Source: Trinickia symbiotica (GTDB lineage Bacteria > Pseudomonadota > Gammaproteobacteria > Burkholderiales > Burkholderiaceae). From it: a stretch of DNA of 64,000 nt. Location: positions 124,001-188,000 of the forward strand of contig NZ_PTIR01000003.1 of NCBI RefSeq assembly GCF_002934455.1. The letters run 5' to 3'. Below, in pieces: positions 1 through 9,464 of this stretch. The notes below the pieces were generated by a model that saw nothing but the letters and a program-made list of their open reading frames with translations, searched no databases and was not told the DNA's origin. A program made the position numbers and the translations under genes. Positions within the stretch are counted from its first letter, which is position 1. Every line of letters starts with the position of its first letter.

Positions 1-648
1 GAAGCTGAGGCACACGCCACCGATCAGCGATAGATAGCGCGAGCCGGCCGCATACGACACCATCGACATCGCAGGAATGGGCGAAAACCCCACGACGCGG
101 TCCGGGCCATAGTGCGCGGCCGTGTATACGTTGGCCGCCGCGACGATCTCGTTCACCTCGTCCCAGGTCGAACGCACGAAGCCGCCCAGGCCGCGCCGGC
201 TCTGGTATTCGCGGCGCGCATCGGCGTCTTCCACGATCGAGCGCCAGGCGTCGACGGGCGCGAGCGTCCGGCGGCGCTCGCGCCACTGCCGCACGAGCGC
301 GCTGCGCACGAGCGGATACTTGAGGCGATTAGCGCTGTACAGATACCAGGAATAAGATGCGCCCCGCGAGCAGCCACGCGGCTCGTGGTTCGGCATATCC
401 GGACGCGTGCGTGGATAATCGGTCTGCTGCGTCTCCCAGGTAACGATGCCGCCCTTCACATAGACCTTCCACGAGCATGAGCCTGTGCAGTTCACGCCAT
501 GCGTTGAACGGACGACCTTGTCATGCTGCCAGCGCTTGCGATAGCCGTCCTCCCATCTCCGGTCCTCGTCGGTTACAGCACCGTGACCGTCCGAGAACTG
601 CGGTCTCGATGTCGTGAAATAGCGCAGGCGGTCCAGGAAATGGCTCAT
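1..648 (-). CDS. narG: Respiratory nitrate reductase alpha subunit, N-terminal part
   Basis: The reverse-strand frame from the ATG at 648 runs open through the left edge, giving the first 216 residues. They match the start of NarG, the molybdenum subunit of membrane-bound nitrate reductase, which reduces nitrate with quinol electrons on the cytoplasmic face. The N-terminus has the family HGVNCTGSCSW stretch (His plus Cys ligands of the FS0 iron-sulfur cluster) and then the Cys of PRGCSRGASYSW. The start is supported by a GGAG ribosome site 7 nt upstream. narHJI should lie beyond the window. No narK precedes it; the gene follows hsp20 and a small orf on the same strand. Identification is firm; completeness cannot be judged. 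Confidence 0.93.
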   Translation of the reverse strand, partial: MSHFLDRLRYFTTSRPQFSDGHGAVTDEDRRWEDGYRKRWQHDKVVRSTHGVNCTGSCSWKVYVKGGIVTWETQQTDYPRTRPDMPNHEPRGCSRGASYSWYLYSANRLKYPLVRSALVRQWRERRRTLAPVDAWRSIVEDADARREYQSRRGLGGFVRSTWDEVNEIVAAANVYTAAHYGPDRVVGFSPIPAMSMVSYAAGSRYLSLIGGVCLSF

Positions 649-682
649 GCAGGATCTCCGTCAGTCCTTCCATCCGATTTCA

Positions 683-931
683 TCACCCCTCTCCGCTACA
701 AAGGATCGAGTGCGCCATTTTCCGTTCGATCCAGACTAATCCCTCGTGCAAGCCATCGAGCACCGCTTCCCGCTCCGTCTCGAAGACCCGGTGATGCTTG
801 AACTGGTGCGCGAATTTCCGCGTTTCATCGCTGTGCTCAACCTCGATCGCGCAGGTGAAACCACCGGGTACCGGATCGACCCTGGCCGAAACCGCCCAAT
901 CGCTGTCGCTGACCTTTCCTGACATCGTCAT
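683..931 (-). CDS. Small hypothetical protein (82 aa)
   Basis: I do not recognise a domain. The protein is soluble, without signal peptide or membrane segment, rich in His, Glu and Arg, with a beta-like first half and a helical second half (FETEREAVLDGLHEGLVW). It begins 35 nt upstream of narG on the same strand and follows hsp20, so it may be transcribed with either. Small proteins of this kind are common beside stress genes in Burkholderia low-oxygen loci. A GAGG sequence precedes the ATG. Being a real gene is likely from position and spacing; the function is unknown. Confidence 0.6.
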   Translation of the reverse strand: MTMSGKVSDSDWAVSARVDPVPGGFTCAIEVEHSDETRKFAHQFKHHRVFETEREAVLDGLHEGLVWIERKMAHSILCSGEG

Positions 932-1045
932 AATGAATGCCTCGTTGGTGCCCGACGTCTTGTGGTGTCAAGCGAATTCCCCTGAACCGCAAGAAGTGCT
1001 CGGCAGTTCACGCACCGCCGAGCCCGAAGACGTGGCGCTCTCCGC

Positions 1046-1480
1046 TCAGTTGATCTGCAGGCGCTTTTGGGGCGCATCCTTCTTCTTTTTCAGCGTCAGG
1101 GACAACACGCCGTCCTGATACTGAGCAGACGATGCGCCTTCATCGATGTCCGTGCCAAGCGAGAATGAGCGGCTGATAAGGCCGGAATAGCGTTCGCGGC
1201 GGATCACTTGCTCGCCGTCTTTAGACTCTTTCTGACGATCCGCTTTCGCGCTGATCGAAACGACGTTGCCGTCGATCTTGACGTCGATGTCCTTCTTGTC
1301 GACGCCCGGCAGTTCGGCGTTCACCGTATAGGCACCGTCGCTTTCGGCAACATCAATCTTGACATCGGAAAGCGGCAAGTCACCGTCGAGCGTCAAATTC
1401 CGCATGGGGCGGAAGAAACCCTGGAACAAATCGGAGAAGGGTTCCATCGAAAATGGGTCATAACGTGTCAAATTGCTCAT
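1046..1480 (-). CDS. Hsp20/alpha-crystallin family small heat-shock protein
   Basis: An ATP-independent holdase chaperone of 144 aa. The alpha-crystallin domain fills the middle and C-terminal part, with the conserved A-E-L-P-G-V and G-V-L-S-L-T-L segments (the latter near residue 130) and a C-terminal R-L-Q-I-N tail like the I-x-I anchor. I chose the ATG at 1480 because GAGGAG lies 8 nt upstream; an ATG three codons earlier (1489) is closer to the same site and is also possible. An FNR-type box lies about 180 nt upstream. Hsp20 genes are a standard part of Burkholderia low-oxygen loci. Confidence 0.92.
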   Translation of the reverse strand: MSNLTRYDPFSMEPFSDLFQGFFRPMRNLTLDGDLPLSDVKIDVAESDGAYTVNAELPGVDKKDIDVKIDGNVVSISAKADRQKESKDGEQVIRRERYSGLISRSFSLGTDIDEGASSAQYQDGVLSLTLKKKKDAPQKRLQIN

Positions 1481-1651
1481 TGCATTCACTCCTCGAGCTG
1501 ATATGAGTTGAGTGGTTCGCTCATGCTCACAACGAGACGACGCTCACGCATCGGACTATTCCGTCGCTCCAGTTGCAACCCCGGTTCAGACTCGCGGTCG
1601 GTCGGCACGAGACGGAGTAAGACCACTCTAGACAGCGCCGAGACGGCCCAG

Positions 1652-1665
1652 TTGATGCGCATCAA
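1652..1665. promoter_or_regulatory. FNR/Anr-type box, hsp20 side
   Basis: TTGATGCGCATCAA is a perfect TTGAT-N4-ATCAA palindrome, the consensus for FNR/Anr regulators. Its centre is about 178 nt upstream of the hsp20 start and 210 nt upstream of the cytochrome start. The FNR protein encoded at 18741-19517 has the recognition residues expected for this half-site. Confidence 0.8.
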
Positions 1666-1792
1666 CCCATCGCCGAATCGATATACGCCGGGCGTCTCGG
1701 ATGCGCGTTACTTCCGTCGCTGAGCGTCGCCCCTCGCCAAGGCGAGGTCGGACGCGACGACAACAGCGGCGGCGCGCCTGTGCGCGCCCCGC

Positions 1793-1806
1793 TTGATGCG
1801 CGTCAA
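1793..1806. promoter_or_regulatory. FNR/Anr-type box, cytochrome c side
   Basis: TTGATGCGCGTCAA fits TTGAY-N4-RTCAA. It is centred about 69 nt before the cytochrome c start codon, a spacing that suits class II activation (box near -41) with a short leader. Confidence 0.8.
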
Positions 1807-1868
1807 CGCGGAATGCAGCCGCAGCCGTAGACTGAAGCGAATGCAAAAGGCGCACTCAGGTACTTGCG

Positions 1869-2216
1869 ATGAACGGCTTGCACAAAGGATGGATGATCGG
1901 AATGGCCGGCCTACTGACCGGCTTGTACTGTTGCACGGCATTGGCAAAGCCGGAGCCGGAGCCCACCGACCTGATCGATCAGCAGCACTGCATGTTCTGC
2001 CATACGATCGACGCGCCGTTTCTCGCACCGTCGTTCCGACAGATTGCCGATCGCTATCGTGATCAACCGAACGCGAGCGTGATGCTCGAGAACAAGCTAC
2101 GCAAGGGCGGGAGGGCTCATTGGGGCGACACCCAGATGCCATTACCCGCGGAACGTGGGGGCCCGATCTCGCGGCGGGACGCGCACAAGCTCGTGCAATG
2201 GGTACTGAGCCAGTAA
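1869..2216 (+). CDS. Exported c-type cytochrome (single haem)
   Basis: A 115-aa periplasmic electron carrier. Residues 1 to about 26 form a signal peptide with a hydrophobic core ending ALA-KP. One haem-binding motif, CMFCH, lies just after it, and a Met in the C-terminal half (Q-M-P-L-P) is the likely distal ligand, as in cytochrome c551/c552-type class I proteins. An FNR-type box 69 nt upstream suggests induction at low oxygen, where such a protein could feed a terminal reductase or high-affinity oxidase. It converges with the ATPase operon. Family assignment is secure; its redox partner is not known. Confidence 0.88.
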   Translation: MNGLHKGWMIGMAGLLTGLYCCTALAKPEPEPTDLIDQQHCMFCHTIDAPFLAPSFRQIADRYRDQPNASVMLENKLRKGGRAHWGDTQMPLPAERGGPISRRDAHKLVQWVLSQ

Positions 2217-2218
2217 GA

Positions 2219-2252
2219 CCGCCCGACCGCAAGACCGCCTCGCTCCGGGCGG
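2219..2252. terminator. Weak inverted repeat between convergent genes
   Basis: CCGCCCG (2219-2225) pairs with CGGGCGG (2246-2252) around a 20-nt loop, between the stop of the cytochrome gene and the 3' end of atpG. There is no T-tract, so a terminator role is only suggested by position. Confidence 0.25.
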
Positions 2253-2372
2253 ATTGGTCGAGTTAGCAAGCGACAGCGCATGACAGTAATGCTGATGCAG
2301 ATCCTATGAATTGCATTGGAGATGCTTCCGCACGCCTGGCGCATGAAATCGGACTGACAGCGGGCCGGAATG

Positions 2373-3248
2373 CTACACGGTACACAAGGTACCCGTTGCG
2401 AGCTCCAGGATGTCGGACGTGATCTCGTCCTGCCGCGCGCGACGGTAGCTTCGAGAAAGCTCATCGATCTTCGTGGCGATGTTCGACCTAGCTGCGGTCA
2501 TCGCCCTCACACGAGCTTCGTTTTCCGCGGCAAACGAAAGCATCGCCGCTTCGCATAGCTCGACGAATACGTACCACTGGGCAAGCCCTGTCAACAAACG
2601 CATCGCTGGCAGAGTGTGAAGCGGTGGCAGCGCGCGAGGCGCCATTTCGAAGCGTCCATAATCGAACGGTAGGAGTCTGTGCTCGACGATCTCGAGGCGC
2701 GACGCGAAACCCGGCGCTGCATGAACCAGCGATACGTACTTCACCTCACTACTGTGCCCCGCCTGGAGGCACTCATAGAGCGCGTCGGTGATGTGCTTGG
2801 CGAGACGCGGCACGTCGCACGCTCGTGAGGCCATGGCCGTGGACCACGCAACCGGCAAGCCATACTGCTCGCCGAGCATTGCGCCGCGCGTGCCCGCAAT
2901 CAGGAATTCGCATGGCGGCACCGGTGCGATCGCGCAATGCGCGGCGCGCTCGACGATCAGCTCGTTGAATGCGCCGACGAATCCTTGCTCAGCACTGAGT
3001 ACGATGACGATGTGCCGCCCCCCTGCGGACACGGGCATATCGCGCTCGCCGGTGCGCTCATGGCCACCGATCGCCAGCGCATCGCCGATGGCGGCGCCGA
3101 CGGTCGCCGCGGCCTCTCGTATTCCGGCAAGTTGGGCGTGCGCCTCGTTCGCGCGAGCGGCGGCAACACCGCGCATTGCAGTGACGACCGCCTCCAACTG
3201 GCGCGCGGTTGCAACGCGAGCGGCGATCTCTGTGCGTTTCTCGCTCAT
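2373..3248 (-). CDS. atpG: N-type ATPase gamma subunit
   Basis: Central rotor shaft of the F1 part, 291 aa. The N-terminal helix ([13 protein letters not shown]) and the C-terminal helix ([13 protein letters not shown]) form the coiled coil inside the alpha-beta hexamer; the latter corresponds to the A-T-x-N-A-x-x-x-I stretch of housekeeping gamma. The gene is last in the nine-gene operon, and its ATG overlaps the atpA stop by four bases (ATGA), which implies translational coupling. It is divergent from housekeeping gamma, as is usual for N-ATPases. Confidence 0.92.
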   Translation of the reverse strand: MSEKRTEIAARVATARQLEAVVTAMRGVAAARANEAHAQLAGIREAAATVGAAIGDALAIGGHERTGERDMPVSAGGRHIVIVLSAEQGFVGAFNELIVERAAHCAIAPVPPCEFLIAGTRGAMLGEQYGLPVAWSTAMASRACDVPRLAKHITDALYECLQAGHSSEVKYVSLVHAAPGFASRLEIVEHRLLPFDYGRFEMAPRALPPLHTLPAMRLLTGLAQWYVFVELCEAAMLSFAAENEARVRAMTAARSNIATKIDELSRSYRRARQDEITSDILELATGTLCTV

Positions 3249-4855
3249 TTTCTGGCCACACTCGGCGGCAAATCGGTTGACGGCGCGATTTGCTCGAACG
3301 TCCGCGAACCGACGACGGTATCCGTGGTGTCGACGCTCGCGACCCGCTTGACGAGTTCAGTCACCGAGTCGGCCAGCCGGGCAAGCAGCGCGGCGTCGGC
3401 GCTCTCCATGGAGAGCGCCGCGCCGTCAGGCAGCAACGCGACTTGCGCGGTGAGCCACGCGCGCAACTGCTCCCGTACGCGTTGGGCGACTTCGGCTGAA
3501 ACTTCATCGAACGCGCCATGGATCAGAGCTGCAAGCAATACGACTTGGTCCATCGTTCGCAGCCCCTGAAACCGCGGCTGCGTGATCAATGCTCGAATAC
3601 GTTCGCCTCTCGCGATTCTCGCCTTTACGCGCGCATCGGTCAGACCGCCGAAGCGCGTAAACATCTCCAGTTCGAGAAACTGCGCGTACTCGAGCCGCAA
3701 GCGCCCCGACACCTCATGCAGTGCGCGAGGCTGAGCCTTGCCGCCCACACGGCTCACGCTGAGACCAACGTCGACCGCCGGGCGCTGATTCGCCGCGAAC
3801 AGGCCAGCGTCGAGAACGATCTGGCCGTCAGCTATCGATATCAAGTTGGTCGGAATATATCCGGATAAATTGCTCGCATCCGTCTCGGCGATCGGAAGCG
3901 CGGTGAGCGAGCCGCTACCTAGCTTCGGCGATAGTTTGGCGGCGCGTTCGAGCAGACGTGCGTGAACATGAAAAATGTCGCCGGGGTACGCCTCGCGACC
4001 CGGCGGCTCGCGCGTGAGCAAGGCGAGCTCACGGTGCGTCGCTGCATGCTTCGTTAGATCGTCGATCACGATGAGGGCATGCTGTCCTCGGTCGCGGAAA
4101 TATTCCGCGATCGTCATGCCGGCGAATGGTGCGATCCATTGCATGCCCGGTGCCGAGGCAGCCGATGCCACGACGAAGACGCATCGCTCGGGCGCTCCGT
4201 GCTCGCGCACCGCCTCGATCACGCGCTCGACCGCAGTTGCACGTTGCCCCACAGCGACGTAGACGCAAACGACGTCCGAGGTTTTTTGATTGATGATCGT
4301 ATCCACGGCAAGCGAGGTCTTCCCAGTCGCACGATCGCCGATGATGAGTTCGCGCTGTCCGCGCCCGATCGCAAAAAGCGCGTCGACCACCAATACGCCG
4401 GTTTCAAGCGGTTCGGCGACCAGATCTCGGTCAACGATCGCCGGTGCCGGACGCTCGATCGGCGATATTTCCACCGGACCTATCGCTTCGGCGCGATCGA
4501 GCGGACGGCCCAGTGCGTCGACGATGCGCCCGAGCAACTGCGGCCCGACCGGAACCTGAAGCGTTTTACCGGTCCTCGTCACGAGCGAACCTGCGTCGAT
4601 TGCGCCATCCTCATCGAGCAGTACAACGCTGATCGTCTTTTCATCGAGCGTATGCGCGAAGCCGACCGCTCCGCTCTGAAAGCGCAGCACTTCGTCGAGC
4701 ATCGCATCGGGCAAGCCCGAGACATACGCAATGCCATCGGCGAAACGTTCGACGCGGCCAACCGTCTGCACTGTCGGTGCCAACTCTATGCGCGCAAGCC
4801 TTTCCCGCTGGCGAACCAGCCAGACGGCATCGTCCATTTCAGGCGTCTGCTCCAT
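3245..4855 (-). CDS. atpA: N-type ATPase alpha subunit
   Basis: Non-catalytic nucleotide-binding subunit of F1, 536 aa. The Walker A loop GDRATGKT is at residues 173-180 and the Walker B aspartates lie in H-A-L-I-V-I-D-D-L. The beta-barrel domain (about 25-95) and the C-terminal helical domain are complete. The start used (4855) overlaps atpF by 17 nt; an internal ATG at 4837, just after the atpF stop, is an alternative. Gene order and the fused atpF partner mark this as the alternative N-ATPase rather than the housekeeping enzyme. Confidence 0.95.
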   Translation of the reverse strand: MEQTPEMDDAVWLVRQRERLARIELAPTVQTVGRVERFADGIAYVSGLPDAMLDEVLRFQSGAVGFAHTLDEKTISVVLLDEDGAIDAGSLVTRTGKTLQVPVGPQLLGRIVDALGRPLDRAEAIGPVEISPIERPAPAIVDRDLVAEPLETGVLVVDALFAIGRGQRELIIGDRATGKTSLAVDTIINQKTSDVVCVYVAVGQRATAVERVIEAVREHGAPERCVFVVASAASAPGMQWIAPFAGMTIAEYFRDRGQHALIVIDDLTKHAATHRELALLTREPPGREAYPGDIFHVHARLLERAAKLSPKLGSGSLTALPIAETDASNLSGYIPTNLISIADGQIVLDAGLFAANQRPAVDVGLSVSRVGGKAQPRALHEVSGRLRLEYAQFLELEMFTRFGGLTDARVKARIARGERIRALITQPRFQGLRTMDQVVLLAALIHGAFDEVSAEVAQRVREQLRAWLTAQVALLPDGAALSMESADAALLARLADSVTELVKRVASVDTTDTVVGSRTFEQIAPSTDLPPSVARK

Positions 4856-5588
4856 CGTCGTTCGTCAGCGTTGCCTCGATCTGCTCGATGTCATGGCGAA
4901 AACTGTTTCGTACATGCAAATACGAACCATCCAGTTCCAGGCCAGCAATCAAGGAAGGGTCGATATGAACGTCGAGCGTCACCGGCCGGGCCAGGCTTGC
5001 CGCGAGCGTGGCACGGCACGCCTGCTCCTCGCGCTCGCTTAGCGCGCGCGCCACGGTGAGTCTTAGCGCCCCGGCGCCGGCACCCAGTTCCGCGCGTGCT
5101 TCGTCGGGCAGGTGCCCGATACCATCGACCAATCCGTCGATGAAACCGTCGACGCGCGCACTTTCCGGCAGCCGATCGAGCAGCTTTTCCGCGATATCGA
5201 TTGCCAGCCGCGTCGCGCGTAAGCCAATGCTGCGTGCGCGCGCCGCGCGGCTCGCCTCGAGCTCCGCTGTCGCCGTTTGGCGCAGCGTGTCGACTTCTGC
5301 CCGAGCACTCGCCAATAGCGCGGCCCGTTCAGCTTCGACTTCAACCTGAACCTGCCGCAACGCCTCACTCCGGCCACGAGCCAGGCACTCAGCCTCTTGC
5401 ATTGCGGCCTTACGCTCGGCTTCAGCGGCAACGCGTATAGCCTGCGCATCCTGGAGCACCTTGCGCGCAGCGTCCTGACGCTTGGTGACGATCTCAGCGA
5501 TCGGCCGGAACATAAACCGCGCGAGCAGCCAGACGAGAACGAGCGCATTGAACGTTTGCAGCGCGAGCGTGGACCAGTCGATGCGCAT
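4839..5588 (-). CDS. atpF: N-type ATPase b subunit with delta-like C-terminal domain
   Basis: Peripheral stalk protein of 249 aa, about 90 residues longer than a usual b subunit. It has one N-terminal membrane helix (residues 8-30), a long Ala/Glu/Arg-rich coiled coil (about 35-140), and a C-terminal part resembling the delta subunit ([15 protein letters not shown] near residues 205-220, similar to the delta I-D-P-S-L-I-G-G motif). The operon has no separate atpH, so this fusion supplies the stator link. It starts 7 nt after atpE. Confidence 0.92.
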   Translation of the reverse strand: MRIDWSTLALQTFNALVLVWLLARFMFRPIAEIVTKRQDAARKVLQDAQAIRVAAEAERKAAMQEAECLARGRSEALRQVQVEVEAERAALLASARAEVDTLRQTATAELEASRAARARSIGLRATRLAIDIAEKLLDRLPESARVDGFIDGLVDGIGHLPDEARAELGAGAGALRLTVARALSEREEQACRATLAASLARPVTLDVHIDPSLIAGLELDGSYLHVRNSFRHDIEQIEATLTNDDGADA

Positions 5589-5595
5589 CGCCCAC

Positions 5596-5844
5596 TCACT
5601 TCACGAACGGGTTGGCAAAAAGCAGCAGCAAGGCTACGACGAGGCAGTAGATGGCCATTGTCTCGATCATCGCGAGGCCGACAAACAACGTACGTGACAG
5701 CGTGCCGGCCGAGTCCGGCTGGCGGGCGATTGCATCCATCGCCGCTGCAACCGCGCGACCTTCCGCGAGCGCCGGTCCGAGCGCACCGAATGAGACGGCG
5801 AGCGCGGCCGCCGCGACGCTGATGATTTCGATCAGATTACTCAT
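5596..5844 (-). CDS. atpE: N-type ATPase c subunit (rotor ring)
   Basis: An 82-aa proteolipid with two membrane helices and the polar loop ARQP. It forms the ion-carrying ring. Aligned by eye to the Na+-type Ilyobacter ring, Glu61 is the key carboxylate, Thr62 stands where Ser66 is, and Glu28 (in ALAEGR) replaces Gln32. The site thus has two carboxylates, as in the Burkholderia pseudomallei N-type ring, which was reported as H+ specific. The ATG overlaps the atpB stop (ATGA). The frame stays open far upstream through atpB, but only this start gives a sensible protein. Confidence 0.95.
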   Translation of the reverse strand: MSNLIEIISVAAAALAVSFGALGPALAEGRAVAAAMDAIARQPDSAGTLSRTLFVGLAMIETMAIYCLVVALLLLFANPFVK

Positions 5845-6563
5845 GTCGTTTTCCGCGTGTCGTCGTGAGGATTGGCCTGAATGGTGTCGGTGGAATCGCG
5901 GGTCTCGTCGATGGCGGCACCGATGAAGACCATCGCAAGCACGGTAAAGATGTAGGCCTGCACCGCCCCGGTCAGCAATTCGAGCGCCATGAGCGGAATC
6001 GGCACGATAAGACCGGCAAGCGACAGCACGATGCCGATCACGAATACGCCGCTCATCACGTTGCCGAACAGACGCACGACAAGCGAGAATGTGCGCGTGA
6101 TCTGCTCGATGACGTTCAACGGGATCATGATCCAAGAGGGCTTCGCAAACGTCCCGAGGTAACCGCCTATGCCACGCGTCCTGATGCCGTGGTACACGGT
6201 GGCACCTAGAACCACGAGCGCAAGCGCCGCGTCGGTCTCCAAGCGCGCCGTTGGTGGTTCGACGCCGGGCAGAAGGGAGGACCAGTTCGCAACGAGAATG
6301 AAAACGAAAAGCGTTCCGATGAGCGCGCGGTATTGCGCCGGATTGGTCTGCATCGTGTCGCGAATCTGCTCGTCGATCGTACCGACGAAGAGCTCGAGCG
6401 CGCATTGCAACTTTGACGGCTCTTCGATGCTGAGTCGTCGGCGAACCCGCCAGGCGACGCACACGAGCAACGCCATGATCGTCCATGTCACGACGACCGG
6501 GACTGAGATGGGTAACGCCCAAATGTGCCAGAGCGGCGTCGTTTCGAGCGGTGAGCGGCTCAT
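5841..6563 (-). CDS. atpB: N-type ATPase a subunit
   Basis: Membrane stator protein of 240 aa with about five to six hydrophobic helices. The essential arginine is in the conserved R-L-F-G-N-V-M-S-G motif, preceded by T-R-T-F-S-L. It provides the half-channels next to the c ring. The start at 6563 was chosen because it begins the family-like M-S-R-S-P-L-E sequence and overlaps the atpR stop by four bases (ATGA). The C-terminus carries a short charged tail. Confidence 0.95.
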   Translation of the reverse strand: MSRSPLETTPLWHIWALPISVPVVVTWTIMALLVCVAWRVRRRLSIEEPSKLQCALELFVGTIDEQIRDTMQTNPAQYRALIGTLFVFILVANWSSLLPGVEPPTARLETDAALALVVLGATVYHGIRTRGIGGYLGTFAKPSWIMIPLNVIEQITRTFSLVVRLFGNVMSGVFVIGIVLSLAGLIVPIPLMALELLTGAVQAYIFTVLAMVFIGAAIDETRDSTDTIQANPHDDTRKTT

Positions 6564-6853
6564 GTTCGCGGATCCGAAAAACGCAGCGTCGCGCGTAGCA
6601 CCGCCCGGCGCGCAAGCAAGATACCGGTCAGGCCCGCGAGGAGCGGAAACGCGCCAAATCGTGCGAGCGCGAAGAGCGCAGCCGACGTCGCAGCAACGCG
6701 CGCAACTTGAAGCGCAAGCGCCCATCGCATGCAGCCTCGGCCAAACAGCGAGCCGTTAAAGCGCAGCAATAAGAAGTGGCCGCCACCTACGAGCAGCCCG
6801 GCGAATAGCGCGGATGCGGCATGTACCCAGCCGACGCCCGAGATGCTAGTCAT
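6560..6853 (-). CDS. atpR: N-ATPase accessory membrane protein AtpR
   Basis: A 97-aa protein with three predicted membrane helices and a short Arg-rich C-terminus. AtpR occurs only in N-ATPase operons and is thought to help assemble the c ring or protect its ion site. The start at 6853 overlaps atpQ by eight bases. Position between atpQ and atpB matches the standard order D-C-Q-R-B-E-F-A-G. The sequence is weakly conserved, so the call rests on position, size and topology. Confidence 0.88.
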   Translation of the reverse strand: MTSISGVGWVHAASALFAGLLVGGGHFLLLRFNGSLFGRGCMRWALALQVARVAATSAALFALARFGAFPLLAGLTGILLARRAVLRATLRFSDPRT

Positions 6854-7163
6854 GATCGTTCTGCTGTTGGCGATGCATCCATTTCCAGGCAAACCAGAAT
6901 CCGAGTGCCGCGCCTATCATCAAAAGCGGCGCGGAAAAGAGAATGCGGTTGCCCGATACGCGATCGAGCCAACGCCCGAGCGCGAGCCCTGCAAGCGTCG
7001 GCACAACGATCGTCCAGCCCAGGATTCCGATCTGCGCAAGACGGCTACCGATCGAGGGCTCGGGATCTCGCTCTCCCCTTTCGTGACGCTTGGATGCTCG
7101 ACGTGCGGCCGCTTCGAGATCGTCGAAGGCGCGCTTCGCTCGTGAGCGCTGATCGTCGGTCAT
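6846..7163 (-). CDS. atpQ: N-ATPase accessory protein AtpQ (AtpI-like)
   Basis: A 105-aa protein with a charged, helical N-terminal half (residues 1-45) and two membrane helices (about 47-67 and 75-95), the topology of the AtpI/F1F0 assembly family. It has G-R-W-L-D and a G-x-x-L-G-F pattern typical of that group. Start and atpC stop overlap (ATGA). Likely role: assembly of the rotor ring. Confidence 0.88.
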   Translation of the reverse strand: MTDDQRSRAKRAFDDLEAAARRASKRHERGERDPEPSIGSRLAQIGILGWTIVVPTLAGLALGRWLDRVSGNRILFSAPLLMIGAALGFWFAWKWMHRQQQNDHD

Positions 7164-7615
7164 GGCGGCAGCTCCGAACGTTCCTGAGGACCTTGGCTCT
7201 GGCCTGCCTTGACCGGCCTCAAATACCGCATGAGTTGCCGTATCGCGTGCGCATGTAATCGGGTTTGCTCGACTCGCGCACGGCGCTCGGCATCGGCTTG
7301 CGCCGCGCGGGCGCGCCGCACATCCGCTTCGAGTCGTTCGAGCGATTCACCCTCAATGGCCTGGCGACACGCAATCGTGATATGGCTGCCGCGCGACACA
7401 CGCAATACGCCTCCGTCCACGGCGCAAAAATGGATCGATCCGTCCGAAGTGCGCCAACGCACGACGCAGGCACCAAGCAGCGTGACAAAGTCCGCATGGC
7501 CGGGTCGAATCCCGAACGACCCGCTATCATCCTCGGCACGCAGAGAGACAATATCGAGGTCCTTGACGACGACGCAAGAAGGCGTCGTCAGTGTCAGATG
7601 GAGGTCGGAGCGCAT
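7160..7615 (-). CDS. atpC: N-type ATPase epsilon subunit
   Basis: Central stalk protein of 151 aa. The N-terminal beta-sandwich (about 1-85) has the family G-x-F-G-I-R-P-G-H-A-D segment; the C-terminal part (about 90-125) is a charged helical hairpin. AAGGAGG overlaps the atpD stop and sits 6 nt before the ATG at 7615, which decides the start; the ATG one codon earlier is too close. The tail past residue 130 is longer than in many epsilon subunits. Confidence 0.92.
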   Translation of the reverse strand: MRSDLHLTLTTPSCVVVKDLDIVSLRAEDDSGSFGIRPGHADFVTLLGACVVRWRTSDGSIHFCAVDGGVLRVSRGSHITIACRQAIEGESLERLEADVRRARAAQADAERRARVEQTRLHAHAIRQLMRYLRPVKAGQSQGPQERSELPP

Positions 7616-7626
7616 CATTCGCCTCC

Positions 7627-9156
<1,530 letters not shown>

Positions 9157-9202
9157 TCATGCCTCGCCTAGCGAGATCTTCGCAAGTGAACCAGGCGGCG
9201 GC

Positions 9203-9216
9203 TTGATCGACGTCAA
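9203..9216. promoter_or_regulatory. FNR/Anr-type box between atpD and phaC
   Basis: TTGATCGACGTCAA fits TTGAY-N4-RTCAA. It lies between the divergent N-ATPase operon (107 nt to the atpD start) and the PHA synthase gene (255 nt to its start), so it may serve one or both. Confidence 0.75.
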
Positions 9217-9464
9217 GCGCTCGAGCTTTCATCGGATGTCTGTCTTCCGCCTTGAATAAACGCCTTTCGACGCGCCCGCTCCAAGCGACCAAAGTCAACA
9301 AAGGCCATCGCGATTGACGCAAATCAGACGAGTTGTTTCACTGGCTAGGTAAATTGACTCGGAGCGCCCCGCTCACATATGGCTGCCTGGCAGAAAGAAA
9401 CGATCGGTTCGCTCACGCTGGGGAACCTACTGTCATCGAAGCCCATTTCCAGCTAAGGAGCCCG

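Larger units (their letters stand above)
1481..1868. other. Divergent regulatory region hsp20 / cytochrome c
   Basis: This 388-nt stretch separates the divergent hsp20 and cytochrome c genes. It holds two FNR-type boxes (1652-1665 and 1793-1806), one nearer each gene. I see no convincing coding frame in it. Confidence 0.7.

Noticed and set aside
961-972. TTGTGGTGTCAA as an FNR box before narG
   Set aside because: The arms are too close and the left half-site lacks the TTGAY pattern.
5596-6615. 339-codon frame ending in the c subunit
   Set aside because: Only the last 82 codons match AtpE; the upstream part runs out of frame through atpB.
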